Source: Butyrivibrio sp. XPD2002 (GTDB lineage Bacteria; Bacillota; Clostridia; Lachnospirales; Lachnospiraceae). From it: 64,000 nt of DNA. Each line of letters begins with the position of its first letter. The first letter of the stretch is position 1. The notes below the pieces were generated by a model. That model made no database searches. It worked only from the letters and a program-made list of their open reading frames with translations, and was not told where the DNA came from. The stretch spans positions 372,001-436,000 of the forward strand of contig NZ_AUIY01000001.1 in the NCBI RefSeq assembly GCF_000423945.1. Direction: 5' to 3'. The position numbers and the translations under genes were made by a program. Below, piece by piece: positions 17,262-26,383 of this stretch.

Positions 17262-17309
17262 GAACAAGCGTTCTGTGATAATAATAAAACAAATGTTCGT
17301 TTGTGTCAA
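17262..17309 (-). promoter_or_regulatory. recA promoter with two LexA (SOS) boxes
   Basis: Minus strand perfect TTGACA (17304-17309), 17-base spacer, TATTAT (17281-17286). A LexA half-palindrome pair GAACAAGCGTTC (17262-17273) covers the start site. A second, weaker one, CGAACATTTGTTTT (17286-17299), fills the spacer. Both follow the Gram-positive CGAACNNNNGTTCG rule. LexA binding would block polymerase; DNA damage would induce recA-recX. Confidence 0.85.
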
Positions 17310-17438
17310 CAAAAAATCACCCAAAAAGTAATTTGAAAATAAATAGGAAAACATCTGGCGACACGCCGGAATTAAGACTTTCGTATATTACACATACCGA
17401 AAAGAAAAGTCAAGCCCCCAAGATCATCAAAAGACATA

Positions 17439-17849
17439 TCAAATAGAAAATGCAAGAAGTGCCAGTTTTGATATAACCAGCTCCCTGATTATCATACCTG
17501 CCTCCTCTTTCTCCTTAGCAGAAAATGCAGCCAGCTGATTCATTGTATAGACCTTCTCCTGATAATGATCCGCAGAGCCCATCTTAAGCTGACTGACTCT
17601 AACCTTAGCCTTGAGCTGCTTGTAAACACGCCACTCAAAGTCCTCCTCAGTCAGGTGATAAAGGTGACTTTCCAGGGTCGTGGAGCTATCTATATCCTTA
17701 AGGATATATCTCTCCACAATAGTCTTGAATTTAAACGGCGCCATCTCCTCAGAGAGAATCTCTGCATAGCTGAGTCTGCATCCAAGGTAATACCTTGAAA
17801 CATCCTGCATTGTGTATTTAAAATCGTCCTCATTAACTATGTTATACAA
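17439..17849 (-). CDS. Hypothetical protein downstream of the sigma-like gene
   Basis: A 136-residue protein that I do not recognise. It is mainly helical with alternating charged and hydrophobic residues, no signal peptide and no cysteine cluster. The C-terminal stretch (IIRELVISKLALLAFSI) is hydrophobic enough for a weak membrane contact or a packed helix. It appears to use a TTG start at 17849, with an AAGGGG ribosome site eight bases upstream. It follows the sigma-like gene by about 95 bases on the same strand and lies before the recA promoter. Its role may be linked to the sigma-like/rhomboid-like pair, by position only. Confidence 0.65.
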   Translation of the reverse strand: MYNIVNEDDFKYTMQDVSRYYLGCRLSYAEILSEEMAPFKFKTIVERYILKDIDSSTTLESHLYHLTEEDFEWRVYKQLKAKVRVSQLKMGSADHYQEKVYTMNQLAAFSAKEKEEAGMIIRELVISKLALLAFSI

Positions 17850-17944
17850 GCGCCATTCCCCTTACGTTCGCTCTGATAAGAGCATATCAAATCAGCTGTC
17901 CAATAACTTCCACAGCATAAAACTTTTTTCTACCTTCAAAAACT

Positions 17945-18706
17945 TTATTTTTTTTCAGGTTTGTAGTCTATATCTTCGATCTGATTACCACAGGCCTTAA
18001 TTGCTTCAAGAATTTTCTCCCTCTCCCAGCCTGTTTCCTCTGCTAGCTCATCAACCGTGCAGCTTCTTCTGAGCTCATCAGCAAGCTCCTTTGCCTTATC
18101 AGCCACTTCCTGTACAAGCTGAACAGCCTTCTGAACTCTTGCAGTTTCAGCGGCATCATCCTCAATAAGGTTCTCCATTGCATCCATAACACGCTGTGCA
18201 AGATAAGAATCACATTCCTTGTGATCATCAAGCGATGAGAGCTCAGAAACAGCCTTCATAAGTGCTATATTGCCCTCACCGATGAGATCCTCGATGAGGA
18301 CACCCTGCTCCGCGTAAAGCTTTGCAACATCGGTAACCATGGACAGACTGAGCTCTGCAAGTCTCTTCTGAGCGTCAGTTTCACCTGCCATAGCAGATAT
18401 GATAATTGCTTCCTTTTCACCATCTGTTACAGACTCAAGAAGACTTATTTCCTCAAGATAATTCTCAAGGTAACCCGCCTCTTCCTTGGACAGATATTCA
18501 GAAGAATCAATAGCTTCTCCGATTCCGATGTTATGCTTTTTAAGGTAATCATAGATGAGCTCATACTGAGAATCACTAAGCTCAAGCTCATCAAAGGTAT
18601 CTCTTATCTCAGCCTCGGAAACCGTTCCGCCCTGCCTTCTGGCATGCTTTGTGAGGTCACCAAGTCTTTTCGCAAATTCCTGTTCTTTATTTTCAAGATT
18701 AGCCAT
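17945..18706 (-). CDS. Sigma-70-like protein lacking region 4 (truncated sigma homologue)
   Basis: This 253-residue protein resembles the front of a housekeeping sigma factor. Residues 18-62 look like region 1.1 (VSEAEIRDTFDELELSDSQYELIYDYLKKHNI pattern, seen in pieces). Residues 112-155 match region 2.1-2.2, ending in LIEDLIGEGNIALMKAV, the core-RNA-polymerase-binding helix. The following region 2.3-2.4, which should melt and read the -10 element with aromatic residues, is replaced by an acidic helical stretch without the WWI motif. Residues 217-245 resemble the start of region 3. Region 4, which reads the -35 box, is absent. The protein might still bind core polymerase as a decoy or modulator. 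It follows the rhomboid-like gene by 21 bases. Confidence 0.7.
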   Translation of the reverse strand: MANLENKEQEFAKRLGDLTKHARRQGGTVSEAEIRDTFDELELSDSQYELIYDYLKKHNIGIGEAIDSSEYLSKEEAGYLENYLEEISLLESVTDGEKEAIIISAMAGETDAQKRLAELSLSMVTDVAKLYAEQGVLIEDLIGEGNIALMKAVSELSSLDDHKECDSYLAQRVMDAMENLIEDDAAETARVQKAVQLVQEVADKAKELADELRRSCTVDELAEETGWEREKILEAIKACGNQIEDIDYKPEKK

Positions 18707-18727
18707 TATTTCTATATACTCCTAGCG

Positions 18728-19606
18728 TTATTTTACATGTGTATGTGTGAAAAGATGCTCCTGACAGTACTCGTAGTTGCCGTTACATTTTGAGCAGAAT
18801 CTGAACTCTAATGTAGGATCATCGTTCTCTGATCTTCCACAGACAGCACACTTGTGCCTTGTTATTCCGGGAGGTGTGATCTTTACAGATCTCTTGAAGT
18901 CATTCCTCCTCTTAACCTCCTTGGGCCTAAGATGCATCAGCTTTCCACCTGAGAACCAGAAGGTCGCAAAGGTAAGGAAAGATGCTGCAATAGCGAAAAA
19001 CTCATCAAACTGCTTGTAAATAATAGCCTGAACCGCCTGGAAAGCAAGAAGACATCCATAAGCAATTCCAAGCCACTTCATCTTAAGCGGAATGATAAAC
19101 ATAAACAGAACCATATTATCCGGAAATGTTGCCGCAAAAGCAAGTAGTATGGACATATTTATAAGTGATGTGTTGAAGGTAAGCGATGCATCCTGCATGA
19201 AGTCATATAATACCTGTGAAGAAGCTGTAGAACCGCCTCTGAAAATCATGACATAGGCAAAATATAAAAATGATGCAGCTATCATCAGAAGAAGTCCTGT
19301 GAATATGTATACATTATATCTGTATTCACCCCAGACCTTTTCCATCGTAGTTCCTATTGAATAATAGAAATACAGCATGACAAGCACAAAAAACAGATTC
19401 GAATAGTTCGGCGGAACAATGACCCATGTCACAAGTCTCCAAACCTGTCCGTGAAGTATCGCATAGGGATTCAGAGTCATATATTCAAGGATTCCGTATC
19501 CCGAAGGTGCGAACATTAATATGTAACCAACTATATAGCAGATGATAAGAACTATTGTTAAATTTTTAATTGCGTATTTGCCAAATTTTCTCTCAAAATT
19601 GCTCAT
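18728..19606 (-). CDS. Rhomboid/Der1-like membrane protein with C-terminal zinc ribbon, no catalytic Ser seen
   Basis: A 292-residue polytopic membrane protein with about six helices in residues 1-220. GQVWRLVTW, LYFYYSIGTTMEKVWGEYRY and FIIPLKMKWLG match landmarks of the rhomboid superfamily (the L1-loop WR motif, the ExxWG turn and the P...W.G helix of Der1/TMEM115 relatives). The GxSG serine and the catalytic His are not present, so it looks like a pseudoprotease. The C-terminus (253-292) has CAVC, FCSKC and YCQEH, a zinc-binding ribbon on the cytoplasmic side. The start has an AAGGAG site, and a palindrome lies just upstream. It heads a likely operon with the sigma-like gene. Function unknown; membrane recruitment of the partner is a guess. 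Confidence 0.72.
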   Translation of the reverse strand: MSNFERKFGKYAIKNLTIVLIICYIVGYILMFAPSGYGILEYMTLNPYAILHGQVWRLVTWVIVPPNYSNLFFVLVMLYFYYSIGTTMEKVWGEYRYNVYIFTGLLLMIAASFLYFAYVMIFRGGSTASSQVLYDFMQDASLTFNTSLINMSILLAFAATFPDNMVLFMFIIPLKMKWLGIAYGCLLAFQAVQAIIYKQFDEFFAIAASFLTFATFWFSGGKLMHLRPKEVKRRNDFKRSVKITPPGITRHKCAVCGRSENDDPTLEFRFCSKCNGNYEYCQEHLFTHTHVK

Positions 19607-19622
19607 ATTTCTCCTTATTAGA

Positions 19623-19646
19623 AAACTGAATATATTTATTCAGTTT
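19623..19646 (-). promoter_or_regulatory. Palindrome upstream of the rhomboid-like gene
   Basis: Perfect 9-base inverted repeat AAACTGAAT (19623-19631) / ATTCAGTTT (19638-19646) with a 6-base loop, 17 bases before the rhomboid-like start codon. It could be a leader hairpin near the ribosome site or an operator. Confidence 0.45.
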
Positions 19647-19734
19647 CTCCCAACAAAGTTTTTCTAATGCATTTTTCAAGCATTCTTATTGAGTCTATCA
19701 CATTTTATGCCCTTTTGCATCGTTATTTGAATAA

Positions 19735-19763
19735 TTGATTTTTAAGGTTGCTTCGATTATAAT
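19735..19763 (+). promoter_or_regulatory. Promoter of the BcrA/D-type gene
   Basis: TTGATT (19735-19740), exactly 17 bases, perfect TATAAT (19758-19763) on the plus strand, 71 bases before the start codon. The leader holds a small AATGCG/CGCATT hairpin of unknown role. Confidence 0.8.
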
Positions 19764-19834
19764 GTAGCGTAATGCGCGTAAAATTTTGCACGCATTTAAT
19801 AGGTAATTAAAGTTTCTTTTTCGAGGTTTTATTT

Positions 19835-22800
19835 ATGATTTCAAAGGATTACACACTGGGTATTGATATCGGATCAACAACTGTCAAGATCGCACTTATG
19901 GATTCTGACAGAAATATCGTGTTTTCAGATTATAGAAGACATTTTGCCAATATTCAGGAGACTTTGCTTTCTCTTCTTCAGGATGCAGCCAAGGTTAGCG
20001 GCAACGTAACTCTGCACCCTGTTATCACCGGTTCAGGCGGACTTACACTTGCAAGTCATCTCGAGGTTCCCTTCGTACAGGAGGTTATCGCAGTATCTAC
20101 TGCCCTTAAGGCACTTGCTCCCAAAACTGATGTAGCTATCGAGCTCGGTGGTGAGGATGCGAAGATCATCTATTTTGAAGGCGGTAACGTCGAGCAGAGA
20201 ATGAACGGTATCTGCGCAGGTGGTACAGGATCCTTTATCGACCAGATGGCATCTCTTCTTCAGACAGATGCATCGGGTCTTAATGAATATGCGAAAAATT
20301 ATCAGTCTCTTTACACCATCGCTGCACGTTGTGGTGTATTTGCCAAGTCTGATATTCAGCCTCTTATAAATGAAGGTGCTACCAAGGAAGACCTTGCAGC
20401 ATCTATTTTCCAGGCAGTTGTTAACCAGACCATCAGTGGTCTTGCCTGCGGTAAGCCTATCAGAGGTCACATCGCTTTTCTTGGTGGTCCTCTTCATTTC
20501 TTATCAGAGCTTAAACAGGCATTTATCCGCACTCTTAAGCTTGATGACGAGCATATCATTGACGCTGACAACTCTCATCTTTTTGCAGCCATGGGTTCAG
20601 CCATGAACGCAAATGAGGACTGCCACTACTCAATGGTAGATATGATTGGCAAGCTCACTCACAAGATCACAATGGCCGCTGAGGTTTCCCGTCTTGAGCC
20701 TCTCTTCGATTCAGAGGATGAGTACCAGGAATTCCTTGATCGTCAGAACAACTATCGTGTTAAGACTGCTAAGCTTGATAATTATAAGGGTAATGCCTTC
20801 CTTGGTATCGATGCAGGTTCCACTACTACCAAGTGCGCTCTTGTGTCAGAGGACGGTGACCTTCTTTATTCCTTCTATTCAAGTAATAACGGAAGCCCTC
20901 TTAAGACAGCTATCAGTTCTATCCAGGAGATTTACAAGCTGATGCCCGAGGGCGTTACTATTGCGCGTTCATGCTCCACAGGTTACGGTGAAGCTCTTCT
21001 TAAGTCAGCTCTTATGCTTGATGACGGCGAGGTTGAGACTATCGCGCACTATAATGCTGCTGCGTTCTTCGATCCCGAGGTTGACTGTATTCTCGACATC
21101 GGTGGTCAGGATATGAAATGCATTCATATTAAAAATGACACAGTAGACAGCGTTCAGCTCAACGAGGCATGCTCTTCAGGTTGTGGAAGCTTTATTGAGA
21201 CCTTTGCTAAATCCCTTAATTACAGTGTTCAGGATTTTGCCAAGATCGCTCTTTTCGCAGATGCTCCCATAGACCTTGGTACACGCTGTACTGTTTTCAT
21301 GAATTCACGAGTTAAGCAGGCTCAGAAGGAAGGCGCTTCTGTTGCTGATATTTCTGCAGGTCTTGCTTATTCAGTTATCAAAAATGCTCTCTTTAAGGTT
21401 ATTAAGGTATCAGATGCCAAGGAGCTTGGTGATCACATCGTTGTTCAGGGTGGTACCTTCTATAATGATGCTGTCCTTAAGGCCTTTGAGAAAATCTCAG
21501 GCGCTCAGGTTACAAGGCCTGACATCGCCGGAATAATGGGTGCTTTCGGTGCTGCTCTCATCGCAAGGAATCGTTTCCATGAGAAGACCAGCTCCAAGAC
21601 AACCATGCTTACCATTGATCAGATCAATAAGCTTGAGTATTCAACAAGCATGACAACCTGTCAGGGATGTACAAACCATTGTCGTCTTACCATCAATAAA
21701 TTCACTGGTGGACGTCAGCACATCTCCGGTAACAGATGTGAACGTGGTATCGGTAAGGTTAAAAACGCTGCCGGTATTCCCAATCTATTTGATTATAAAT
21801 ATAAGAGAATCTTCGATTATAAGCCTTTAAATGAAGTCGAAGCTAAACGTGGAACAGTTGGTATTCCCAGAGTTCTTAATTTCTACGAGAACTATCCTTT
21901 CTGGTTTACTTTCTTTACAAAGCTTGGATACCGCGTTGTGCTTTCACCCAGATCAACTCATCAGATTTATGAGCTTGGTATTGAATCCATTCCCAGTGAG
22001 TCTGAGTGTTATCCTGCAAAGCTCTCACACGGTCATATTGAATGGCTTATCAAGAATAATGTTGATTTCATCTTCTATCCCGGACTCTTCTATGAGAGAG
22101 ACGAGGTTGAAGGTGCTACTAACCACTACAACTGCCCTATCGTTACTTCTTATTCCGAGAACATCAAGAATAACGTAGAGGCTATTACTGAAGGAAAGGT
22201 TACACTTCGTAATCCTTTCATGTCCTTCTCAAGCTTAAAGACAGCTACCGATGCTCTTGTTAAGGAGTTCTCAGAGATTTCCGCAAAGGAAATAGTCGAA
22301 GCTGCCAAGAGCGGATGGGCTGAAATGGAAAAAGCCCGTGACGACATCAGAAAGAAGGGTGAAGAAACTCTTCGCTGGATGAAGGAGAACAACAAGCACG
22401 GTATCGTTGTTGCAGGTCGTCCTTACCATGTTGATCCAGAGATCAACCACGGTATTCCCGATATGATCTGCTCTTACGGCGTTGCTGTTCTTACAGAGGA
22501 TTCAATTTCACACCTGGGATCTCCTGAGAGACCGCTTATTGTATCAGACCAGTGGATGTATCACTCACGTCTCTATGCTGCAGCAAGCTTTGTTCGCACA
22601 AGAGATGACCTTGATCTTATCCAGCTCAACTCCTTCGGATGCGGTCTTGATGCTGTAACAACTGACCAGGTTAATGACATTCTTTCAGGCTCTGATAAGA
22701 TTTATACCTGCCTTAAGATCGATGAGGTCAATAACCTTGGAAGTGCCAGAATCCGTGTGCGCTCTCTTCTTGCCGCTATCCGCGTAAGAAAGCTTAAGGA

Positions 22801-24106
22801 GAACAAAGAACGCACTATTGGTTCTACTGCAATCAACAGAAGACTTTTCACTGAGGATATGCGTAAGAATTACACTATTCTTGTTCCTCAGATGTCACCT
22901 ATACACTTTGATATCTTAGAGCCCGCTCTTTGCGCCTGCGGTTACAATATCGTAGTTATGCAGAACGATAACAAGCATGCTATCGACATGGGTCTTAAGT
23001 ATGTTAATAACGATGCCTGCTACCCTTCACTCTGGGTTGTTGGCCAGATCATGGATGAGCTTCATTCAGGAAAGTACGACCTCGACAGAACTGCTGTCCT
23101 TATGAGCCAGACCGGTGGCGGATGCCGTGCTACAAACTATATCGGCTTCATCAGAAGAGCTCTCAGAAAAGCCGGAATGGAGCAGGTGCCTGTTGTATCA
23201 ATCAACTTAAGTAAGCTTGAGCGCAACCCCGGATTCCATATCAACTTTGCGATGCTTGAGAGAGCTGCTTACGCTGCTGTATTTGGAGACATTTTCATGA
23301 GATGCGTATACCGTATGCGTCCTTATGAAAAGGAAAAGGGCTCAGTAAACGCTGTCCATGAGAAGTGGAAGAAAAAGTGTATTGAGTTTGTATCTGCAGA
23401 CCATCTGAGCTTTATCAAGTTCCAGCGTATGTGCAAGGAGATCGTTGAAGATTTCGATAAGATTGAGATCACTGATGAGATCAAGCCTCGTGTAGGTGTT
23501 GTAGGTGAGATTCTTGTTAAGTTCGCTCCTGCTGCTAATAACCACCTTGTAGAGCTTCTTGAAGCTGAAGGTGCTGAAGCTGTTGTTCCTGATCTTTTGG
23601 ACTTCATGCTCTACTGCTTCTACAATCAGGTATATAAGGCAGACCATCTTGGAACCAGCAAGAAGACCAAAGCATTTTGTAAGGCCGGAATCTGGGCACT
23701 GGAAAAGCTTCGCGGCGGTGCTGCAAAGGCATTTGAAAAGAGCGTTCATTTCGAAGCTCCCACAAGCATCTACAAGCTTGTTGAGTATGCTAAGCCCATC
23801 GTATCAATCGGTAACCAGACCGGTGAGGGATGGTTCCTTACAGGTGAGATGGTTGAGCTCATTAAAGAAGGTGCTTCCAATATCGTCTGCACACAGCCCT
23901 TCGGTTGTCTTCCTAACCACGTAGTTGGTAAGGGTGTAATAAAGCAGATGAGAAAGATTTATCCCGGATGTAACATCGTAGCCATTGACTATGATCCCGG
24001 TGCAAGTGAAGTCAACCAGCTTAACAGAATTAAGCTTATGCTCTCCACTGCTCATAAGAAGGCTCATGCTCAGGAAGAGCCTGTTGCGAATAAAGCTATA
24101 TCATAA
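19835..24106 (+). CDS. Giant BadF/BcrA-type ATPase fused to acyl-CoA-dehydratase-like (DUF2229/HgdB) domains
   Basis: A 1423-residue protein joining two ASKHA activator ATPases to dehydratase-like iron-sulfur domains. ATPase 1 (about 1-270) has [10 protein letters not shown] and CAGGTGSF. ATPase 2 (about 322-590) has [10 protein letters not shown] and CSSGCGSF; in homodimeric activators this conserved Cys holds a [4Fe-4S] cluster. [15 protein letters not shown] cysteine patch lies at about 608-635. A DUF2229 domain (about 680-870) includes [13 protein letters not shown], and HgdB-like segments follow at about 1010-1400, with further cysteines ([18 protein letters not shown]). Family knowledge: such activators drive ATP-dependent electron injection into double-cubane or [4Fe-4S] enzymes. 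The substrate of this widespread fused form is unknown. It is monocistronic, with a strong promoter and terminator, and on the opposite strand to its neighbours. Confidence 0.88.
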   Translation: MISKDYTLGIDIGSTTVKIALMDSDRNIVFSDYRRHFANIQETLLSLLQDAAKVSGNVTLHPVITGSGGLTLASHLEVPFVQEVIAVSTALKALAPKTDVAIELGGEDAKIIYFEGGNVEQRMNGICAGGTGSFIDQMASLLQTDASGLNEYAKNYQSLYTIAARCGVFAKSDIQPLINEGATKEDLAASIFQAVVNQTISGLACGKPIRGHIAFLGGPLHFLSELKQAFIRTLKLDDEHIIDADNSHLFAAMGSAMNANEDCHYSMVDMIGKLTHKITMAAEVSRLEPLFDSEDEYQEFLDRQNNYRVKTAKLDNYKGNAFLGIDAGSTTTKCALVSEDGDLLYSFYSSNNGSPLKTAISSIQEIYKLMPEGVTIARSCSTGYGEALLKSALMLDDGEVETIAHYNAAAFFDPEVDCILDIGGQDMKCIHIKNDTVDSVQLNEACSSGCGSFIETFAKSLNYSVQDFAKIALFADAPIDLGTRCTVFMNSRVKQAQKEGASVADISAGLAYSVIKNALFKVIKVSDAKELGDHIVVQGGTFYNDAVLKAFEKISGAQVTRPDIAGIMGAFGAALIARNRFHEKTSSKTTMLTIDQINKLEYSTSMTTCQGCTNHCRLTINKFTGGRQHISGNRCERGIGKVKNAAGIPNLFDYKYKRIFDYKPLNEVEAKRGTVGIPRVLNFYENYPFWFTFFTKLGYRVVLSPRSTHQIYELGIESIPSESECYPAKLSHGHIEWLIKNNVDFIFYPGLFYERDEVEGATNHYNCPIVTSYSENIKNNVEAITEGKVTLRNPFMSFSSLKTATDALVKEFSEISAKEIVEAAKSGWAEMEKARDDIRKKGEETLRWMKENNKHGIVVAGRPYHVDPEINHGIPDMICSYGVAVLTEDSISHLGSPERPLIVSDQWMYHSRLYAAASFVRTRDDLDLIQLNSFGCGLDAVTTDQVNDILSGSDKIYTCLKIDEVNNLGSARIRVRSLLAAIRVRKLKENKERTIGSTAINRRLFTEDMRKNYTILVPQMSPIHFDILEPALCACGYNIVVMQNDNKHAIDMGLKYVNNDACYPSLWVVGQIMDELHSGKYDLDRTAVLMSQTGGGCRATNYIGFIRRALRKAGMEQVPVVSINLSKLERNPGFHINFAMLERAAYAAVFGDIFMRCVYRMRPYEKEKGSVNAVHEKWKKKCIEFVSADHLSFIKFQRMCKEIVEDFDKIEITDEIKPRVGVVGEILVKFAPAANNHLVELLEAEGAEAVVPDLLDFMLYCFYNQVYKADHLGTSKKTKAFCKAGIWALEKLRGGAAKAFEKSVHFEAPTSIYKLVEYAKPIVSIGNQTGEGWFLTGEMVELIKEGASNIVCTQPFGCLPNHVVGKGVIKQMRKIYPGCNIVAIDYDPGASEVNQLNRIKLMLSTAHKKAHAQEEPVANKAIS

Positions 24107-24111
24107 AAATT

Positions 24112-24143
24112 AAGCTGACAGATTTTGTTCTGTCAGCTTTTTA
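24112..24143 (+). terminator. Terminator of the BcrA/D-type gene
   Basis: Perfect 10-base hairpin AAGCTGACAG (24112-24121) / CTGTCAGCTT (24130-24139) followed by T-rich sequence, six bases after the stop codon. Confidence 0.9.
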
Positions 24144-24677
24144 TTATCTTATGAACATAAAGGTCGTCCGTCTGAATGCAGCTACAATTCTGGCAAATCC
24201 CGCATACAACAGTCCCAAACAATAAATGTAAACAGCAGTATTTTCCACCTTATAAAAGAGGATACAAAACAGTGCAAGCACGATATTTATTATGCCACTC
24301 ATCAGCTTCAGTCTCCAAGCATTACCTCCATATGCCCTTGTTTCCTTTGTTCTTAATATCTCCACAAGTCCTGAGAAAGCATGTACACATGCCAGATATA
24401 ATAGAATATATATTCTCGGAACATAGGATAAGGAACTTGAAAGGACTCCAAAATTAAAGAGTATTATCCCTCTGTAAAGGATAATTTTTCCATCAACCAT
24501 ATGCCTTGCCATGGAAATATAATAAATAATCTTGCCTATACCAGAGCATGTAAAGCCAAAGGACATTACCAGAAGAATAATCTCATAGGCGTGCCTTTTA
24601 TATATTACGAGCAACATAGCCGCAATCATCATTATTATGCCGCTTAGTACGGATTTAATTCTTTGCCCTCTATTCAT
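24144..24677 (-). CDS. Multi-pass membrane protein, HdeD/DUF308-like
   Basis: A 177-residue, very hydrophobic protein with about six predicted helices in three pairs. The repeated G-I-x-x-x-I-x-G pattern and overall size recall HdeD/DUF308 proteins, but the match is loose. No catalytic residues or signal peptide are seen. Its start overlaps the end of the DUF6765-like gene by eight bases, so translation is coupled and it is the last gene of a three-gene operon (small membrane protein, DUF6765-like, this one). A role as a membrane partner of the DUF6765-like protein is inferred from coupling only. Confidence 0.7.
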   Translation of the reverse strand: MNRGQRIKSVLSGIIMMIAAMLLVIYKRHAYEIILLVMSFGFTCSGIGKIIYYISMARHMVDGKIILYRGIILFNFGVLSSSLSYVPRIYILLYLACVHAFSGLVEILRTKETRAYGGNAWRLKLMSGIINIVLALFCILFYKVENTAVYIYCLGLLYAGFARIVAAFRRTTFMFIR

Positions 24678-25812
24678 CTTCCCCTCTTCGAATCATCTCC
24701 ATTTGTTTTTCCTTACGCATAAGCATTATGGCAAAACCTGCCAGCATATTTTTAGATTCAAATATCTCATGAGTTACCATTCCCTTTTGAGCTATTGCTG
24801 CAATGATAAACTTCCCCAAGAATGTTTTATTTTTTCTTTTAATTGAAGTTCTTGCATACTCGTATCTGTATTTATCAACGTCAAAGCTCTCTATCTTTTC
24901 ACCGGACAGCTCCTCTCCAAAGGCCTTCCAGTCCTCTGAGGCTATCAGCTGTCTTTTTTTAAGTATTCCTCTTATTCTCTCTTCATAAGGAGCAAGCACA
25001 TCATAGGCATATGTATCTTTTTCAAACTTTTCTATATCTCCCCTTATATACTTCATTGCATATACCATCTGAGCAAAGGCCTTGTAATAATCACTTTGAT
25101 TATCCTTGAATATTTCTTTATATTCATTCCAGGCAGGAAGGTATTTATATTTTGCAAATGAATAATCCGGAAAATGACCTGCACGCCCATGCCCTAAATT
25201 CATTATGGAGTTCTCACTCCCCTGGAAAATGCTGTTGGTATAAATTCCATTAGCAATATCATCCGGGGTTCCGTTTTTGTGTACAAACTTTACCCGTCTC
25301 TCCAGTTCTTTTTCCGCACCGGGAATTACTTCAATAAAATCTCTTGTTGTATTGTTAATGACAAGAGAAGGCGTTCCGGCAAAATACATATGCGCCCAGG
25401 TATCAGCCAGAACATGCATGGCTATGCCGACAGCCTGCAGGCTTTTACCCTTTGCAAGCTTGACAGTCTTCACCAGAAGATCTCCGTTTGGCTTGCATAT
25501 AAGTCTGTACTTGTTCAAATATCGCCTTGAGCATCCTTTCTTATTGGCATACAGATCATAAGGAAGAAAATGGAAGGACGCCCATATCCTGGTTATGTCC
25601 TGAAGTCCAATGATATCAGTTCTTGTATCCATCATCTCAAGCTGAAGCTGCGTGGTCGCTGCTATTGAAGGCGCCTTTATCTTAGAAAGAAAGGTCCTCG
25701 AGCATTGATCTACAAACTGGGCACTATAACAGATATCCATGCTCTCTTTATGTGTATACCCTGCAAGATATGCAGCGCAATATGTAGCATAATAGTGGAA
25801 ATCTTCCTGCAT
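24670..25812 (-). CDS. DUF6765-like protein, zinc-dependent phospholipase C-like fold
   Basis: A 380-residue protein that begins QEDFHYYATYCAAYLAGY and continues with AQFVDQCSRTF, which I recognise as the DUF6765 pattern. A central helix GIAMHVLADTWAHMYFAG with spaced His and Asp, and NLGHGRAGHFPD, are typical of metal sites in the S1/P1 nuclease/zinc-dependent phospholipase C superfamily. No signal peptide is present, so unlike classic phospholipases it seems cytoplasmic. The C-terminus (about 330-380) is basic. It lies between two membrane protein genes with a four-base gap upstream and an eight-base overlap downstream. A metal-dependent phosphoesterase acting at the membrane is plausible, but no substrate is known. 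Confidence 0.75.
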   Translation of the reverse strand: MQEDFHYYATYCAAYLAGYTHKESMDICYSAQFVDQCSRTFLSKIKAPSIAATTQLQLEMMDTRTDIIGLQDITRIWASFHFLPYDLYANKKGCSRRYLNKYRLICKPNGDLLVKTVKLAKGKSLQAVGIAMHVLADTWAHMYFAGTPSLVINNTTRDFIEVIPGAEKELERRVKFVHKNGTPDDIANGIYTNSIFQGSENSIMNLGHGRAGHFPDYSFAKYKYLPAWNEYKEIFKDNQSDYYKAFAQMVYAMKYIRGDIEKFEKDTYAYDVLAPYEERIRGILKKRQLIASEDWKAFGEELSGEKIESFDVDKYRYEYARTSIKRKNKTFLGKFIIAAIAQKGMVTHEIFESKNMLAGFAIMLMRKEKQMEMIRRGEDE

Positions 25813-25816
25813 ATTT

Positions 25817-26302
25817 CTATCCCTGTTCTCTCTTAACCGTTAACCGTGCCATTGACATTGAATACAACATATCTATCAGCATAAATAGTAAGGTACAGTC
25901 AGCTACAAACTCAGCAACCTGTACATATCCAGCCTTTGAGGCTGATGCAATATCCGATATGATAAAGCTTATAGTGATAAAAACCAATATTACAGCCCCT
26001 ATCCTGAATTTCTTACTTTTTCTTCTACCTCTGCCATAACGAACTGCACTAATACCCACATAACCGTGAATAAGCAAAACAAGCAGGCATATAACGAACA
26101 TAGTGATATAAATCAGCTTGATAGTATTATCTATTTCCTCTTGCGGAATATCTCTAAGCTGATTCCTTATGTCAGTTATATTGAACATAACAGAAATAAT
26201 AGTCTTTATAGCAGTCCACACGCCAAATGCAAACACTCCGCGTCCGCTTACAGCTATATTACTGTTATATCTTCTGATTTTTGCTTTAGTCTCTTCTGTC
26301 AT
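25817..26302 (-). CDS. Small multi-pass membrane protein heading the DUF6765 operon
   Basis: A 161-residue protein with about four hydrophobic segments (about 20-40, 62-84, 103-122 and 130-152), separated by a basic loop (YGRGRRKSKKFR). I do not recognise the family. The ATG at 26302 is chosen over an in-frame codon 22 residues upstream because a CCGGAG ribosome site precedes it and the longer start would overlap a terminator. It ends four bases before the DUF6765-like gene starts, so they form one operon. Confidence 0.7.
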   Translation of the reverse strand: MTEETKAKIRRYNSNIAVSGRGVFAFGVWTAIKTIISVMFNITDIRNQLRDIPQEEIDNTIKLIYITMFVICLLVLLIHGYVGISAVRYGRGRRKSKKFRIGAVILVFITISFIISDIASASKAGYVQVAEFVADCTLLFMLIDMLYSMSMARLTVKREQG

Positions 26303-26333
26303 TTTGTGCTCCGGATTTTGCCTACATTGTATT

Positions 26334-26357
26334 AAAAAGGCTGCCAAAAGGCAGCCT
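26334..26357 (-). terminator. Terminator after the coiled-coil/SH3-like gene
   Basis: Perfect AGGCTGCC (26338-26345) / GGCAGCCT (26350-26357) hairpin with a 4-base loop and a T-run on the minus strand. It separates the gene at 26384 from the DUF6765 operon. Confidence 0.88.
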
Positions 26358-26383
26358 CTTCTAAGCATAAAGATTATGCCTAT

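Noticed and set aside
20033..20497. Minus-strand open frame of 154 codons inside the BcrA/D-type gene
   Set aside because: It is antisense to a clear ATPase domain and has no recognisable motif or ribosome site.
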